Source: 13-2-20CM-66-19 sp963760225
GTDB taxonomy: Bacteria; Pseudomonadota; Gammaproteobacteria; Steroidobacterales; Steroidobacteraceae
Assembly (NCBI GenBank): GCA_963760225.1
Contig: CAVXCD010000001.1
Location: forward strand, 434,001 to 498,000
Length of the DNA: 64,000 bases
Direction of reading: 5' to 3'
This document shows, piece by piece, positions 8,917-16,512 of this stretch. The translations under genes and the position numbers were made by a program. A model generated the notes under the pieces. It had not been told where the DNA came from. It worked only from the letters and a program-made list of their open reading frames with translations, and ran no database searches. Position 1 is the stretch's first letter; each line of letters opens with the position of its first letter.

Positions 8917-9954
8917 ATGGGTCTCGATAACCAGAATAAGGCCTTCGACGCGGAACTCGATCAATCGCCCCTTCCTAGGGCGATCGAGGTTTTGCTTGAG
9001 CCCATTGCACGAATGTTGGTTCGTCAAGGCATTGGCGGTAACAGCGCGGTTGAGATCGTTAAGCGCGCGTATGTTCGCGCGACGATCAACGTATTGCAGG
9101 AACGTAAACAGCCTATCACTCCCGCCCGATTGAAGATTTTTACCGGCTTTCCGGCGCGGGAAGTTGAGCGCATCCAGGCGCAGTTGGAGTCTGCAGCTCC
9201 GGTAGCGCCGAGCAGCTTCGATCAAGTCACGAAGCTGCTCACCACTTGGCATCTGGATGATCGTTACAGCTTGCAGTTTGGGGGTACTCCGCGGGAGCTG
9301 AAGGTTAATGCCGCGCGTGATGAATTCACGTTCGCGAGCTTGGCGGAGGAATGTGCGCCCACGATCAATGCTAGCGAGTTGCTAAAAGAGCTCGTTGCGT
9401 TAGGCGCCGTACAGCTTTCGGAAGACACCAGACGGGTGCGTCCGGTTGCTCGTGCATACCTGCCAGAACCACTGTCCCGCGCTGCAACTGAGCGTCTCGG
9501 CCGTATGGTTAGGAATTTCACCGAGACTCTCGATCACAACTTCCAGACATACGAACCAGAGGCTCGTCGTGTGGATCGGCACGTCAGCGCCGATTTCGCG
9601 ATCAGCTCAGATGCGGAGAACGAGTTTCGCCTGAAAGCCCGCAAGGAAGGTCAAGCGCTGTTGGAATCTCTCGATAGCTGGCTTCAGCAGCAGGAGCCCG
9701 CCGTTGAGAATGGTAAACGGGTAGGGCTTGTTGTTTTCCAGTATGTGGAGAACGCCGGAAACGAAGTTGCGGCAGCGAGCAACGAAGAAGTTGCCGCCGC
9801 TCGGGGGAATTCGACGCCGAGCGATCCGCAAGTGGTCGGGCCTTACTTCATGGGAAGTGTGGACAAACCGACCCAAGAAACGCCGCCAGAGAAACCAGAC
9901 GATTCAGATGACGATGTAATTGATGTTTTGAACTACCGGGGACCGAAAAAATGA
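8917..9954 (+). CDS. DUF6502-family protein C, coupled to a repeat-protein gene
   Basis: 345 residues from ATG 8917 (MGLDNQNKAFDAEL), with AGGGG 12 nt upstream; a longer form from 8851 is open but lacks a good site. It has the typical DUF6502 plan: N-terminal helices (PLPRAIEVLLEPIARMLVRQ, then GNSAVEIVKRAYVRATINVL), a helix-turn-helix-like segment (LKIFTGFPAREVERIQAQL), a middle domain (ATERLGRMVRNFTETLDHNFQ) and a C-terminal LLESLDSWLQQQ motif. After that comes a low-complexity acidic tail ending DDSDDDVIDVLNY. Its stop overlaps the start of the secreted repeat protein (ATGA), so the two are translationally coupled. A DNA- or RNA-binding regulatory role is only inferred from the helix-turn-helix-like region. 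Confidence 0.78.
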   Translation: MGLDNQNKAFDAELDQSPLPRAIEVLLEPIARMLVRQGIGGNSAVEIVKRAYVRATINVLQERKQPITPARLKIFTGFPAREVERIQAQLESAAPVAPSSFDQVTKLLTTWHLDDRYSLQFGGTPRELKVNAARDEFTFASLAEECAPTINASELLKELVALGAVQLSEDTRRVRPVARAYLPEPLSRAATERLGRMVRNFTETLDHNFQTYEPEARRVDRHVSADFAISSDAENEFRLKARKEGQALLESLDSWLQQQEPAVENGKRVGLVVFQYVENAGNEVAAASNEEVAAARGNSTPSDPQVVGPYFMGSVDKPTQETPPEKPDDSDDDVIDVLNYRGPKK

Positions 9955-10706
9955 ACGCGCAGTATCGTGCCATCAACGCCAGATCACTTTCCGTAGTCGT
10001 CGCTGTTTTCAGTGTTGCGAGTTTCGCGACGGTATGGGCGAACCCTAGCGGAATAGGTGGCAGCGGCACGTCGACCAGCGGTATCGGCGGCAGCGGCACA
10101 TCGACCAGCGGTATCGGCGGCAGCGGCACATCGACCAGCGGTATCGGCGGCAGCGGCACATCGACCAGCGGTATCGGCGGCAGCGGCACATCGACCAGCG
10201 GTATCGGCGGCAGCGGCACGTCGACCAGTGGTATCGGCGGCAGTGGCACGAAGACCAGCGGTATCGGTGGCAGCGGCACGTCGACCAGCGGTATCGGTGG
10301 CAGCGGCACGTCGACCAGCGGTATCGGCGGCAGCGGCACGTCGACCAGCGGTATCGGTGGCAGCGGCACGTCGACCAGCGGTATCGGTGGCAGCGGCACG
10401 TCGACCAGCGGAATCGGCGGCAGCGGCACGTCGACCAGCGGTATCGGCGGCAGCGGCACGTCGACCAGCGGTATCGGCGGCAGTGGCACGAAGACCAGCG
10501 GTATCGGCGGCAGTGGCACGAAGACCAGCGGTATCGGCGGCAGCGGCACATCGACCAGCGGAATCGGTGGCAGCGGCACGTCGACCAGCGGAATCGGTGG
10601 CAGCGGCACGTCGCCATCTCGAGCGCGCCTTTCCGGCATCGGCGGTAGCGGCACCTCGCTATCTGGAGTGAGCGTGCGACGCGTGTCGATGGGTGCTCAT
10701 CGCTAA
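9951..10706 (+). CDS. Secreted GIGGSGT decapeptide-repeat protein
   Basis: 251 residues. Residues 1-30 form a Sec signal peptide (hydrophobic SVVVAVFSVASFATV, cleavage expected after VWA). The rest is 20 copies of a decapeptide, GIGGSGTSTS in 15 copies, GIGGSGTKTS in three, and one each ending SPS and SLS, with RARLS inserted before the last copy. The C-terminus is short and basic (VSVRRVSMGAHR). No cysteines, aromatic residues or folded domain are visible in the mature part, so an extended, flexible or adhesive/surface role is possible but unproven. Start choice is firm: the ATG overlaps the stop of the upstream DUF6502 gene. I recall GGIGGTG-type segments at the start of DUF5666 proteins near DUF6502 genes; here the folded domain would be missing. 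Confidence 0.75.
   Translation: MNAQYRAINARSLSVVVAVFSVASFATVWANPSGIGGSGTSTSGIGGSGTSTSGIGGSGTSTSGIGGSGTSTSGIGGSGTSTSGIGGSGTSTSGIGGSGTKTSGIGGSGTSTSGIGGSGTSTSGIGGSGTSTSGIGGSGTSTSGIGGSGTSTSGIGGSGTSTSGIGGSGTSTSGIGGSGTKTSGIGGSGTKTSGIGGSGTSTSGIGGSGTSTSGIGGSGTSPSRARLSGIGGSGTSLSGVSVRRVSMGAHR
10050..10664 (+). repeat. 30-bp tandem repeat array inside the repeat-protein gene
   Basis: Nineteen in-register 30-bp units run from 10050 to 10619, then a 15-bp insert, then a 20th unit (10635-10664). Units differ mainly at synonymous positions (GGT/GGC, ACA/ACG, GGA/GGT) and at one Ser to Lys codon (TCG to AAG) in copies 7, 15 and 16. Copies 2-5 look nearly identical, suggesting recent duplication by slippage or unequal exchange. 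Each typical unit contains GTCGAC. Because 30 is divisible by three and the unit lacks stops in several frames, long false open frames appear on both strands. Confidence 0.97.
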
Positions 10707-10727
10707 CTGCGCGCTGACTGGTTAGGC

Positions 10728-10751
10728 AGTCGCCCTCCGGGAAGGGCGACT
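10728..10751. terminator. Hairpin between convergent genes
   Basis: A perfect 9-bp stem (AGTCGCCCT / AGGGCGACT) with loop CCGGGA lies between the stop of the repeat-protein gene and the end of fadD on the other strand. There is no T tract on either side, so it may be a weak bidirectional terminator or an mRNA 3'-end stabiliser. Confidence 0.5.
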
Positions 10752-10753
10752 AC

Positions 10754-12439
10754 TTAGTGAGGCGAGCGGCCGGACAGAGCTAACTCGTCTCTTAAGCTTC
10801 GTCTCAATATCTTCCCCACATTCGTCTTCGGGAGTTCGTTCCTGAAGTAGACATGCTTGGGGACTTTGTACCCGGCCAGCGACTTGCGGCACCAGTCCAT
10901 GATCTGTCGCTCGGTGAGAGTTGGATCCTTGCGCACGACGAATAGCGCGACGACCTCACCCGAGTGCTCATCGGGCTGCGCCACTGCCGCAGCTTCCAGG
11001 ATCCCCGGACAGCCGGCGGCAGCCGCCTCGACCTCGTTCGGATATACGTTAAACCCCGACACCAGGATCATGTCCTTCTTGCGGTCCTCGATGTACACGT
11101 AGCCGCGCAGATCCATGCGTCCGACGTCGCCGGTTCGCAGCCAGTCCCCGGGTAGCATGACTTTGGCGGTCTCCTCGGGTCGATTCCAGTAGCCCTTCAT
11201 CACCTGTGGCCCGCGCACGCAGATTTCGCCGATCTGCCCGAGCGGCAGATCATTGCCGGCGTCGTCCTTGATCGCGATCTCGGTGGACGGGATCGGCAGG
11301 CCGATCGAGCCGTTGAACGGCTCGTTGTTGGGATTGATGCAGGCAGCAGGCGACGTCTCGGTGAGACCCCAGGCCTGCGTGAGCACGTTGCCGGTGGCTT
11401 CTTTCCAGCGCTCGGCGACCGTCGCCTGTACCGCCATGCCGCCGCCGAGAGTCACCTTGAGATTACTGAAATCGATCTGAGCGAAGCCCGGTGCGTGCAG
11501 CATGGCGTTGAACAGCGTGTTGACGCCGCTGATGAAATTGGGCGGATAGCGTTTGATTTCCGCGATGAGCGACGGCAGGTCGCGCGGGTTGATGATGAGC
11601 ACGTTCTTCCAGCCGAGGCGCGCGAACAGCATGCAGTTCGCTGACAGCGCGAATATGTGATACAGCGGGATCGCGGTAATCAGCACCCCGGCTCTGTCGT
11701 GAAACAACTTGCCGAGCCACGCCTCCGCCTGCAGCACGTTGGTGCTCACGTTGCCGTGCGACAGCATCGCGCCCTTGGCGACACCGGTGGTGCCCCCGGT
11801 GTACTGCAGGAACGCCAGATCTTCCGCACCGACCTCCACCGGCGCCAGCGGCAGCTTGTGCCCCTCCCTCAGCGCGCTGGTGAACGGCAGCGCACCGGCT
11901 ATGTGCCACGCCGGCACCCGCTTGTGCACGTGACGCACGACGAAGTTGACGACGTATGACTTTGGAAACTTCAGCAGGTCGCCGACTGCGGTCACCAGCA
12001 CGCGCTTGACGCTGGTGCGCCCCAGCACCTGCTGTACCACGTGCGCGAAATTCTCCAGCACCAGGATCGCCGTGGCGCCCGAGTCGCTGAGCTGGTGCTC
12101 GAGCTCCGGCGCGGTGTACAGCGGGTTGGTGTTGACCACGACGAGCCCGGCGCGCAGCGCGCCGAACATCGCCACCGGGTACTGCAGCGTGTTCGGCAGC
12201 ATGATGGCGATGCGATCGCCCTTGCGTAAGCCGGCGTGCTGCAGCCAGGCGGCGAACGCCCGGGTGAGCTCGTCGAGGCGCCCGAAGGTGAGCTCGGCAC
12301 CCATCTGCACGAACGCCACCCGCTCGGGATAGCGCGCGCACGCCTGCTCCAGCAGCTCCTTCAGGGAACGCAGCTGCGACGGATCGACCTCCGCTGGCAC
12401 CTGCGGCGGATAAGACTTGAGCCAGATTCTGTCCATCAC
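10754..12439 (-). CDS. fadD: Long-chain fatty acid--CoA ligase
   Basis: Activates long-chain fatty acids to acyl-CoA via an acyl-AMP intermediate, at the inner face of the membrane. The protein has 561 residues, the normal FadD length. The AMP-binding P-loop is YTGGTTGVAKGAMLSH, the A5 region is AWGLTETSP, the A7-A8 block is WLRTGDVGRMDLRGYVYIEDRKKDMI, and the catalytic lysine is in LPKTNVGKILRR near the end. The N-terminus WLKSYPPQVPAEVDP is FadD-like. It sits 19 nt upstream (in transcription: tesA stop to fadD region) of neighbouring lipid genes: tesA precedes it on the same strand, so the two probably form a fatty-acid operon. Confidence 0.95.
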   Translation of the reverse strand: MMDRIWLKSYPPQVPAEVDPSQLRSLKELLEQACARYPERVAFVQMGAELTFGRLDELTRAFAAWLQHAGLRKGDRIAIMLPNTLQYPVAMFGALRAGLVVVNTNPLYTAPELEHQLSDSGATAILVLENFAHVVQQVLGRTSVKRVLVTAVGDLLKFPKSYVVNFVVRHVHKRVPAWHIAGALPFTSALREGHKLPLAPVEVGAEDLAFLQYTGGTTGVAKGAMLSHGNVSTNVLQAEAWLGKLFHDRAGVLITAIPLYHIFALSANCMLFARLGWKNVLIINPRDLPSLIAEIKRYPPNFISGVNTLFNAMLHAPGFAQIDFSNLKVTLGGGMAVQATVAERWKEATGNVLTQAWGLTETSPAACINPNNEPFNGSIGLPIPSTEIAIKDDAGNDLPLGQIGEICVRGPQVMKGYWNRPEETAKVMLPGDWLRTGDVGRMDLRGYVYIEDRKKDMILVSGFNVYPNEVEAAAAGCPGILEAAAVAQPDEHSGEVVALFVVRKDPTLTERQIMDWCRKSLAGYKVPKHVYFRNELPKTNVGKILRRSLRDELALSGRSPH

Positions 12440-12458
12440 GATCCCCCGAGCGTGCGTA

Positions 12459-13094
12459 TTACTTCTTCAGCAGCGGCAACAGCTGCGGCCAGATCGTCTC
12501 CAGCACCGGCGGCTCGCCGCGGGCGTTGGGGTGTACGCCATCCTGTTGCATCCGCTGCGGATCCAGTGCCACGTTCTGCAGCATGAACGGCACGAGCGGC
12601 ACATGATATTGACTTGCGACGTCGGGGAACACGCGGGCGAATCCGTCCGTGTAGCGCGGCCCGTAGTTGGGCGGGATACGCATGCCGACCAGCAGCACCT
12701 GCGCCCCGGCCGCCTGCGCCAGTTGCACCATCGCGGCGAGGTTGGCGCGCAGCTCCTCGAGCGGCAGGCCGCGCAGCCCGTCGTTTCCGCCGAGCTCCAG
12801 CAGCACGATGCCCGGCTGGTGCAGCTGCAACGCACGGGGCAGCCGCTCGCGGCCGCCGCTGCTGGTCTCGCCGCTCACGCTGGCGTTGACGATCTGGTAC
12901 CCGTAACCTTGTGCCTTAAGTCGCTGCGTGAGCAGTGCGACCCAACCCTGTTCCGGCGGGATTCCATAGGCGGCGCTCAGGCTGTCGCCGAACACAAGGA
13001 TCGTACGCGCGGAGGCCACCGCGCTCTGGAGCGCGATGACTGACAACCCGATGCCCAGCGCCCAGGCGCCGCTGACCCGCAGCCACGTTCTCAA
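12459..13094 (-). CDS. tesA: Multifunctional acyl-CoA thioesterase I / lysophospholipase (SGNH/GDSL)
   Basis: Periplasmic SGNH hydrolase of 211 residues that acts on acyl-CoA, lysophospholipid and ester substrates. The four SGNH blocks are visible: FGDSLSAAYG (Ser), VSGETSSGG (Gly), LELGGNDGLRG (Asn) and QDGVHPN (Asp-His). The start is a TTG at 13094 with AGAGG nine bases upstream. It gives a good signal peptide (MRTWLRVSGAWALGIGLSVI, cleavage after VASA); reading further upstream only produces sequence antisense to the ATPase gene. The 5' end overlaps the divergent ybbA gene by 59 nt. tesA divergent from ybbA-ybbP is a conserved arrangement also seen in E. coli. Confidence 0.93.
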   Translation of the reverse strand: MRTWLRVSGAWALGIGLSVIALQSAVASARTILVFGDSLSAAYGIPPEQGWVALLTQRLKAQGYGYQIVNASVSGETSSGGRERLPRALQLHQPGIVLLELGGNDGLRGLPLEELRANLAAMVQLAQAAGAQVLLVGMRIPPNYGPRYTDGFARVFPDVASQYHVPLVPFMLQNVALDPQRMQQDGVHPNARGEPPVLETIWPQLLPLLKK

Positions 13095-13743
13095 GGCTGA
13101 AAACCTCTGCAAGCAGGTTAGCAGTCCCGAAGGACTGCTGACCATCGTCGATGACGTTTCGCTCACGATTGCCGCCGGTGAATCGGTCGCGGTCAGCGGA
13201 CCTTCGGGCGCGGGCAAGTCGACGCTGCTGGCGCTGCTCGCCGGGCTCGACGTGCCCAGCCGCGGGCGCGTGCTGCTCGATGGCCAGGATCTCACGCAAC
13301 TCGACGAGGACGGGCGCGCACGCCTGCGCGCGCAGCGGGTCGGCTTCGTGTTCCAGTCCTTTCACCTGATCCCGGCACTCACGGCGCTCGAGAACGTGAT
13401 GCTGCCGCTGGAGTTGGCCGGCCGCGCGGACGCCCGGCGTAGCGCCGCGGCGACGCTCGCCGGCGTCGGACTGCGCGAGCGCACCGGGCACTATCCGCGG
13501 CAGCTTTCCGGCGGGGAGCAGCAGCGCGTGGCGATCGCCCGCGCGTTCGTGACGCGGCCGGCGGTGCTGTTTGCCGACGAGCCGACCGGCAACCTCGACA
13601 CGGTCACCGGCGCGCGCGTCGGCCAGCTGCTGTTCGAGCTCAATGCCAATGCGCACACCACGCTGGTTCTCGTCACGCACGACCGCGAGCTGGCGGCGCG
13701 CTGTGCGCGCGTGGTGCGCATGGAGGCGGGGCGCGTGCTATGA
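13036..13743 (+). CDS. ybbA: ABC transporter ATP-binding protein, YbbA/LolD type
   Basis: ATPase subunit (235 aa) of a MacB/LolD-like mechanotransmission ABC system. Walker A is GPSGAGKST, the signature is LSGGEQQRVAIARAF, Walker B is VLFADEPTGNLD, the Q-loop lies in VFQSFHLIPALTA, and the switch His is in VLVTHDRELA. GGAG lies 5 nt before ATG 13036. It overlaps the permease gene by 4 nt (ATGA) and the divergent tesA by 59 nt. By context it is the partner of the large permease downstream; the substrate is unknown, although a link to lipid or lipoprotein handling is often inferred from the tesA neighbourhood. Confidence 0.93.
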   Translation: MTDNPMPSAQAPLTRSHVLKAENLCKQVSSPEGLLTIVDDVSLTIAAGESVAVSGPSGAGKSTLLALLAGLDVPSRGRVLLDGQDLTQLDEDGRARLRAQRVGFVFQSFHLIPALTALENVMLPLELAGRADARRSAAATLAGVGLRERTGHYPRQLSGGEQQRVAIARAFVTRPAVLFADEPTGNLDTVTGARVGQLLFELNANAHTTLVLVTHDRELAARCARVVRMEAGRVL

Positions 13744-16229
13744 GGCTGCTACGGCTGGCGCTGCGTATGCTGCTGCGCGAGTGGCGCTCCGGCGAGCTCG
13801 GGGTGCTGCTGCTGGCGCTCACCATCGCGGTCGCGGCGCTCACCGGGGTCGGTTTCCTGGTGAGCCGCATCAGCGCGGCGGTGGCGCTGCAGGCGAGCAG
13901 CGTGCTGGCGGCGGACCTGCGGCTCGGCTCGCCACAACCGCTCGGTGATCAATACTTCGCCGAGGCCGCGCGGCGCGGTCTGCGCAGTGCGCGCAGCACG
14001 CACCTGCTGTCGGTGGTGTTCAACGGCGATGTCAGCCAGCTCACCAACGTCGCGGCGGTGACTGCCGGCTACCCGTTGCGCGGCCGCGTGCTGGTGGCGG
14101 ACGAGCCGTTCGCCGCCGGCCGGCCCGCCGCGGATATTCCGGCGCCCGGCGAGGTGTGGCCGGATTCGAAGCTGCTCGCCGCTATCGGCGCGCACCTCGG
14201 CATGCAGCTGTCGATCGGTACGGCGAATTTGCGCGTCGCGCGCGTGCTGATCTCGCGCCCCGACCAGGGCGGTACCTTCGCGGAGCTGGCCCCCGCCCTC
14301 ATCATGAATGCGGCCGACCTGCCCGCCACGGGCCTCATCCAACCCGGCAGCCGCGTCAGCTACTTCGGCCTGTTCGCAGGTGAGCGCGCGCGCATCGAGG
14401 CCTTCGCGGCATGGCTCGGGGCGCACAAGCGCCCCGCCGAACGCCTGCGTGACGTCACCGATGCGAGTCCCCAGGTGCGCAGCGCCGTCGATCGCGCCGG
14501 GCGCTTCCTGAGTCTTGCGAGCCTGGTGAGCGTGCTGCTGTGCGCGATTGCGGTGGCGATGGCGGCGCGGCGCTACGTGTACCGCCACCTGGACACGATG
14601 GCGTTGCTCAAGACCCTCGGCGCCTCGCGCGCCTTCACGCTCGCGCTGGCGGTGCTGCAGCTGCTGGCGCTCGCGCTGTTGGCGGCGGCCGGTGGCGCGC
14701 TGCTCGGCTTCATCGCCCAGGAATGGCTGCTGCGCACCATCCGCGGGTTGCTCGCGGTCACTGAGCTGCCGCCGGCGAGCCCGCTGCCGCTCGCCATCGG
14801 CCTGGTGACCGCCGTGGCGGTGCTGGCCGGCTTTGCGCTGCCGCCGCTGCTGCAGCTGTCGCGCGTGCCGGCGCTGCGCGTCCTGCGGCGCGACGTCGGG
14901 CCGCCGCCCCTGCTGGTGCTGCTGGCATTCGGGCCGGCGGTGACGGTGGTGCTGCTGCTCATCTACTGGGTGGTGCCGGAGCGGCGGATATTCCCGTATC
15001 TCATCGCCGGGCTGGCGCTGTTCGTGCTGGCGCTGATGCTCGCCGGGCTGCTGCTGGTGGCGCTCGCCGGGCGGCTGCGCGGGCGCGTCGGGGTGGCGTG
15101 GCGCTTCGGCGTGGCGAACCTCAGCCGGCGCCGCGCCGAGAGCGTCGTGCAGCTGGTCGCTTTCGGCAGCGGCATCATGGTGCTGCTGCTGCTGTCGATC
15201 CTGCGTGGCGACCTGGACAGCGACTGGCGCCGCACGCTGCCCGCCGATCTTCCCAACTACTTCTTCGTCAACATTCCGCCGGCGGCGCGCGCGGATTTCG
15301 TGCAGTTCCTCGCGGCACACGGCGCGCGCACTTCGCGCGTGCTGCCGATGATCCGCGGCCGGCTGACCGCCATCAACGGCCGCGCCGTCGACAGCGGCCG
15401 CGACGCCCGCCGTGGCGAGGAGAGCTTCGCCACGCGCGAGCAGAATCTCACCTGGGCGGACGAGCTTGGGCCCGACAACCGCATCATCGCCGGGCGCTGG
15501 TGGACCCATGCGGACTTCGGCAAGCCGCTGGTGTCGCTATCCAGCGAGATTCAGGAATCGCTCGGGGTGAAGATCGGTGACCACCTGACTTTCGACATCG
15601 CCGGCGAGACGCGGGAGGTCACGGTCGCCTCCATCCGCAAGGTGAAATGGGACACCTTCCAGCCGAACTTCTTCATCGTGTTCGCGCCGGGCGTGCTGGA
15701 AGGCACCGCCGGCACCTACATGACCAGCGCCTACTTCACGCCGGGCGCGGCGCGCTCGCTCGCCGCGCTGGCGCACCGCTTTCCCAGCGTGTCGATCTTC
15801 GACGTCGAGGAGCTGCTCGCGCAGGTGCGCGCGGTGCTCGACAAGGCGGCACTGGCCGTGCAGAGCGTGTTCGCGTTCACGCTGTTTGCGGGCCTCACGG
15901 TGCTGCTGGCGGCGGTGCAGTCGAGCCGCGACGAGCGCCGCTACGAGAGCGCGATGCTGCGCACGCTCGGGGCGAGCCGCGGCACCGTGGTGCAGGGCGT
16001 GCTGGCGGAGTTCGTGACGCTCGGTGGTCTGTCGGGAGTGATCGCCGCGGCCGGCGCCTCGGCGGCGGCCTACTTCCTCACCACCCACTGGCTCGAGCTG
16101 CGCTACACGTTCGAGTGGCTGCCGTGCCTCGAGGGAGTGACCGGCGGCGCGCTGCTGGTGGGCGCGGGCGGCTGGCTCGCCACCCGCAGCGTCGTCAACC
16201 AGCCGCCGCTCACTTCGCTGCGCGCGTAA
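13740..16229 (+). CDS. ybbP: ABC transporter permease, YbbP/FtsX family
   Basis: 829-residue inner-membrane protein with the duplicated FtsX/MacB plan of YbbP. There is an N-terminal TM helix (LGVLLLALTIAVAALTGVGFLV), a first periplasmic region (to about residue 250), three TM helices (LVSVLLCAIAVAMAA; LALAVLQLLALALLAAAGGA; LAIGLVTAVAVLAGF), a central pair (LLVLLAFGPAVTVVLLLIYW; LIAGLALFVLALMLAGLLLV), a second periplasmic region, and a final FtsX block (FAFTLFAGLTVLLAAVQSS; MLRTLGASRGTVVQGVLAEFV). Two copies of the TLGASR motif mark the two FtsX domains. It is translationally coupled to ybbA. Length matches the family. Confidence 0.92.
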   Translation: MRLLRLALRMLLREWRSGELGVLLLALTIAVAALTGVGFLVSRISAAVALQASSVLAADLRLGSPQPLGDQYFAEAARRGLRSARSTHLLSVVFNGDVSQLTNVAAVTAGYPLRGRVLVADEPFAAGRPAADIPAPGEVWPDSKLLAAIGAHLGMQLSIGTANLRVARVLISRPDQGGTFAELAPALIMNAADLPATGLIQPGSRVSYFGLFAGERARIEAFAAWLGAHKRPAERLRDVTDASPQVRSAVDRAGRFLSLASLVSVLLCAIAVAMAARRYVYRHLDTMALLKTLGASRAFTLALAVLQLLALALLAAAGGALLGFIAQEWLLRTIRGLLAVTELPPASPLPLAIGLVTAVAVLAGFALPPLLQLSRVPALRVLRRDVGPPPLLVLLAFGPAVTVVLLLIYWVVPERRIFPYLIAGLALFVLALMLAGLLLVALAGRLRGRVGVAWRFGVANLSRRRAESVVQLVAFGSGIMVLLLLSILRGDLDSDWRRTLPADLPNYFFVNIPPAARADFVQFLAAHGARTSRVLPMIRGRLTAINGRAVDSGRDARRGEESFATREQNLTWADELGPDNRIIAGRWWTHADFGKPLVSLSSEIQESLGVKIGDHLTFDIAGETREVTVASIRKVKWDTFQPNFFIVFAPGVLEGTAGTYMTSAYFTPGAARSLAALAHRFPSVSIFDVEELLAQVRAVLDKAALAVQSVFAFTLFAGLTVLLAAVQSSRDERRYESAMLRTLGASRGTVVQGVLAEFVTLGGLSGVIAAAGASAAAYFLTTHWLELRYTFEWLPCLEGVTGGALLVGAGGWLATRSVVNQPPLTSLRA

Positions 16230-16249
16230 TGCGCCGCGCCGCGGCGCCG

Positions 16250-16500
16250 CTAGGTGATGACGAGCTCCATCGACTGGATGAAGTAGCCGAGCAGCGTGAC
16301 GCCGTCCCCGCTCACGGCGAAGGTAAAGGTCTCCGTGCCCGAGCCGTGCTCGAATTCGGTGTGTTGCACGAGCATCATGCTGGTGTGCAGGTTGAAACTG
16401 TTCACCGACCAGCTGTTGGTCGTGGTGTGCAGCGCGCGGCGATCACCACGACTGCGCGGCAGTGGGCCGCCGCGAGCCACTCGTTGCCGTGCTGACTCAT
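16250..16500 (-). pseudogene. Possible frameshifted small gene
   Basis: Reading from ATG 16500 gives MSQHGNEWLAAAHCRAVVVI and runs to a stop after 32 codons. A different minus-strand frame then reads protein-like sequence to a stop at 16250 (TTNSWSVNSFNLHTSMMLVQ, then ETFTFAVSGDGVTLLGYFIQ). A single-base shift near 16430-16440 would join the two into a protein of about 84 residues that starts 13 nt after the stop of the upstream minus-strand gene. I do not recognise the family. It could also be non-coding. The balanced amino-acid composition of the second part, unlike usual GC-rich shadow frames, is the reason to list it. Confidence 0.33.
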
Positions 16501-16512
16501 GCCGAGCGCGCT

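Noticed and set aside
9848..10654. Minus-strand frame encoding VPLPPIPLVD repeats, and a second plus frame through the array
   Set aside because: Both exist only because the 30-bp unit lacks stops in these frames; the chosen frame has a signal peptide and a coupled start.
10050..10664. CRISPR-like array
   Set aside because: Units are directly adjacent and coding, with no spacers and no cas genes nearby.
13749..15509. 586-codon frame antisense to ybbP
   Set aside because: Gln/His/Arg-rich shadow; the plus strand shows TM helices and FtsX motifs.
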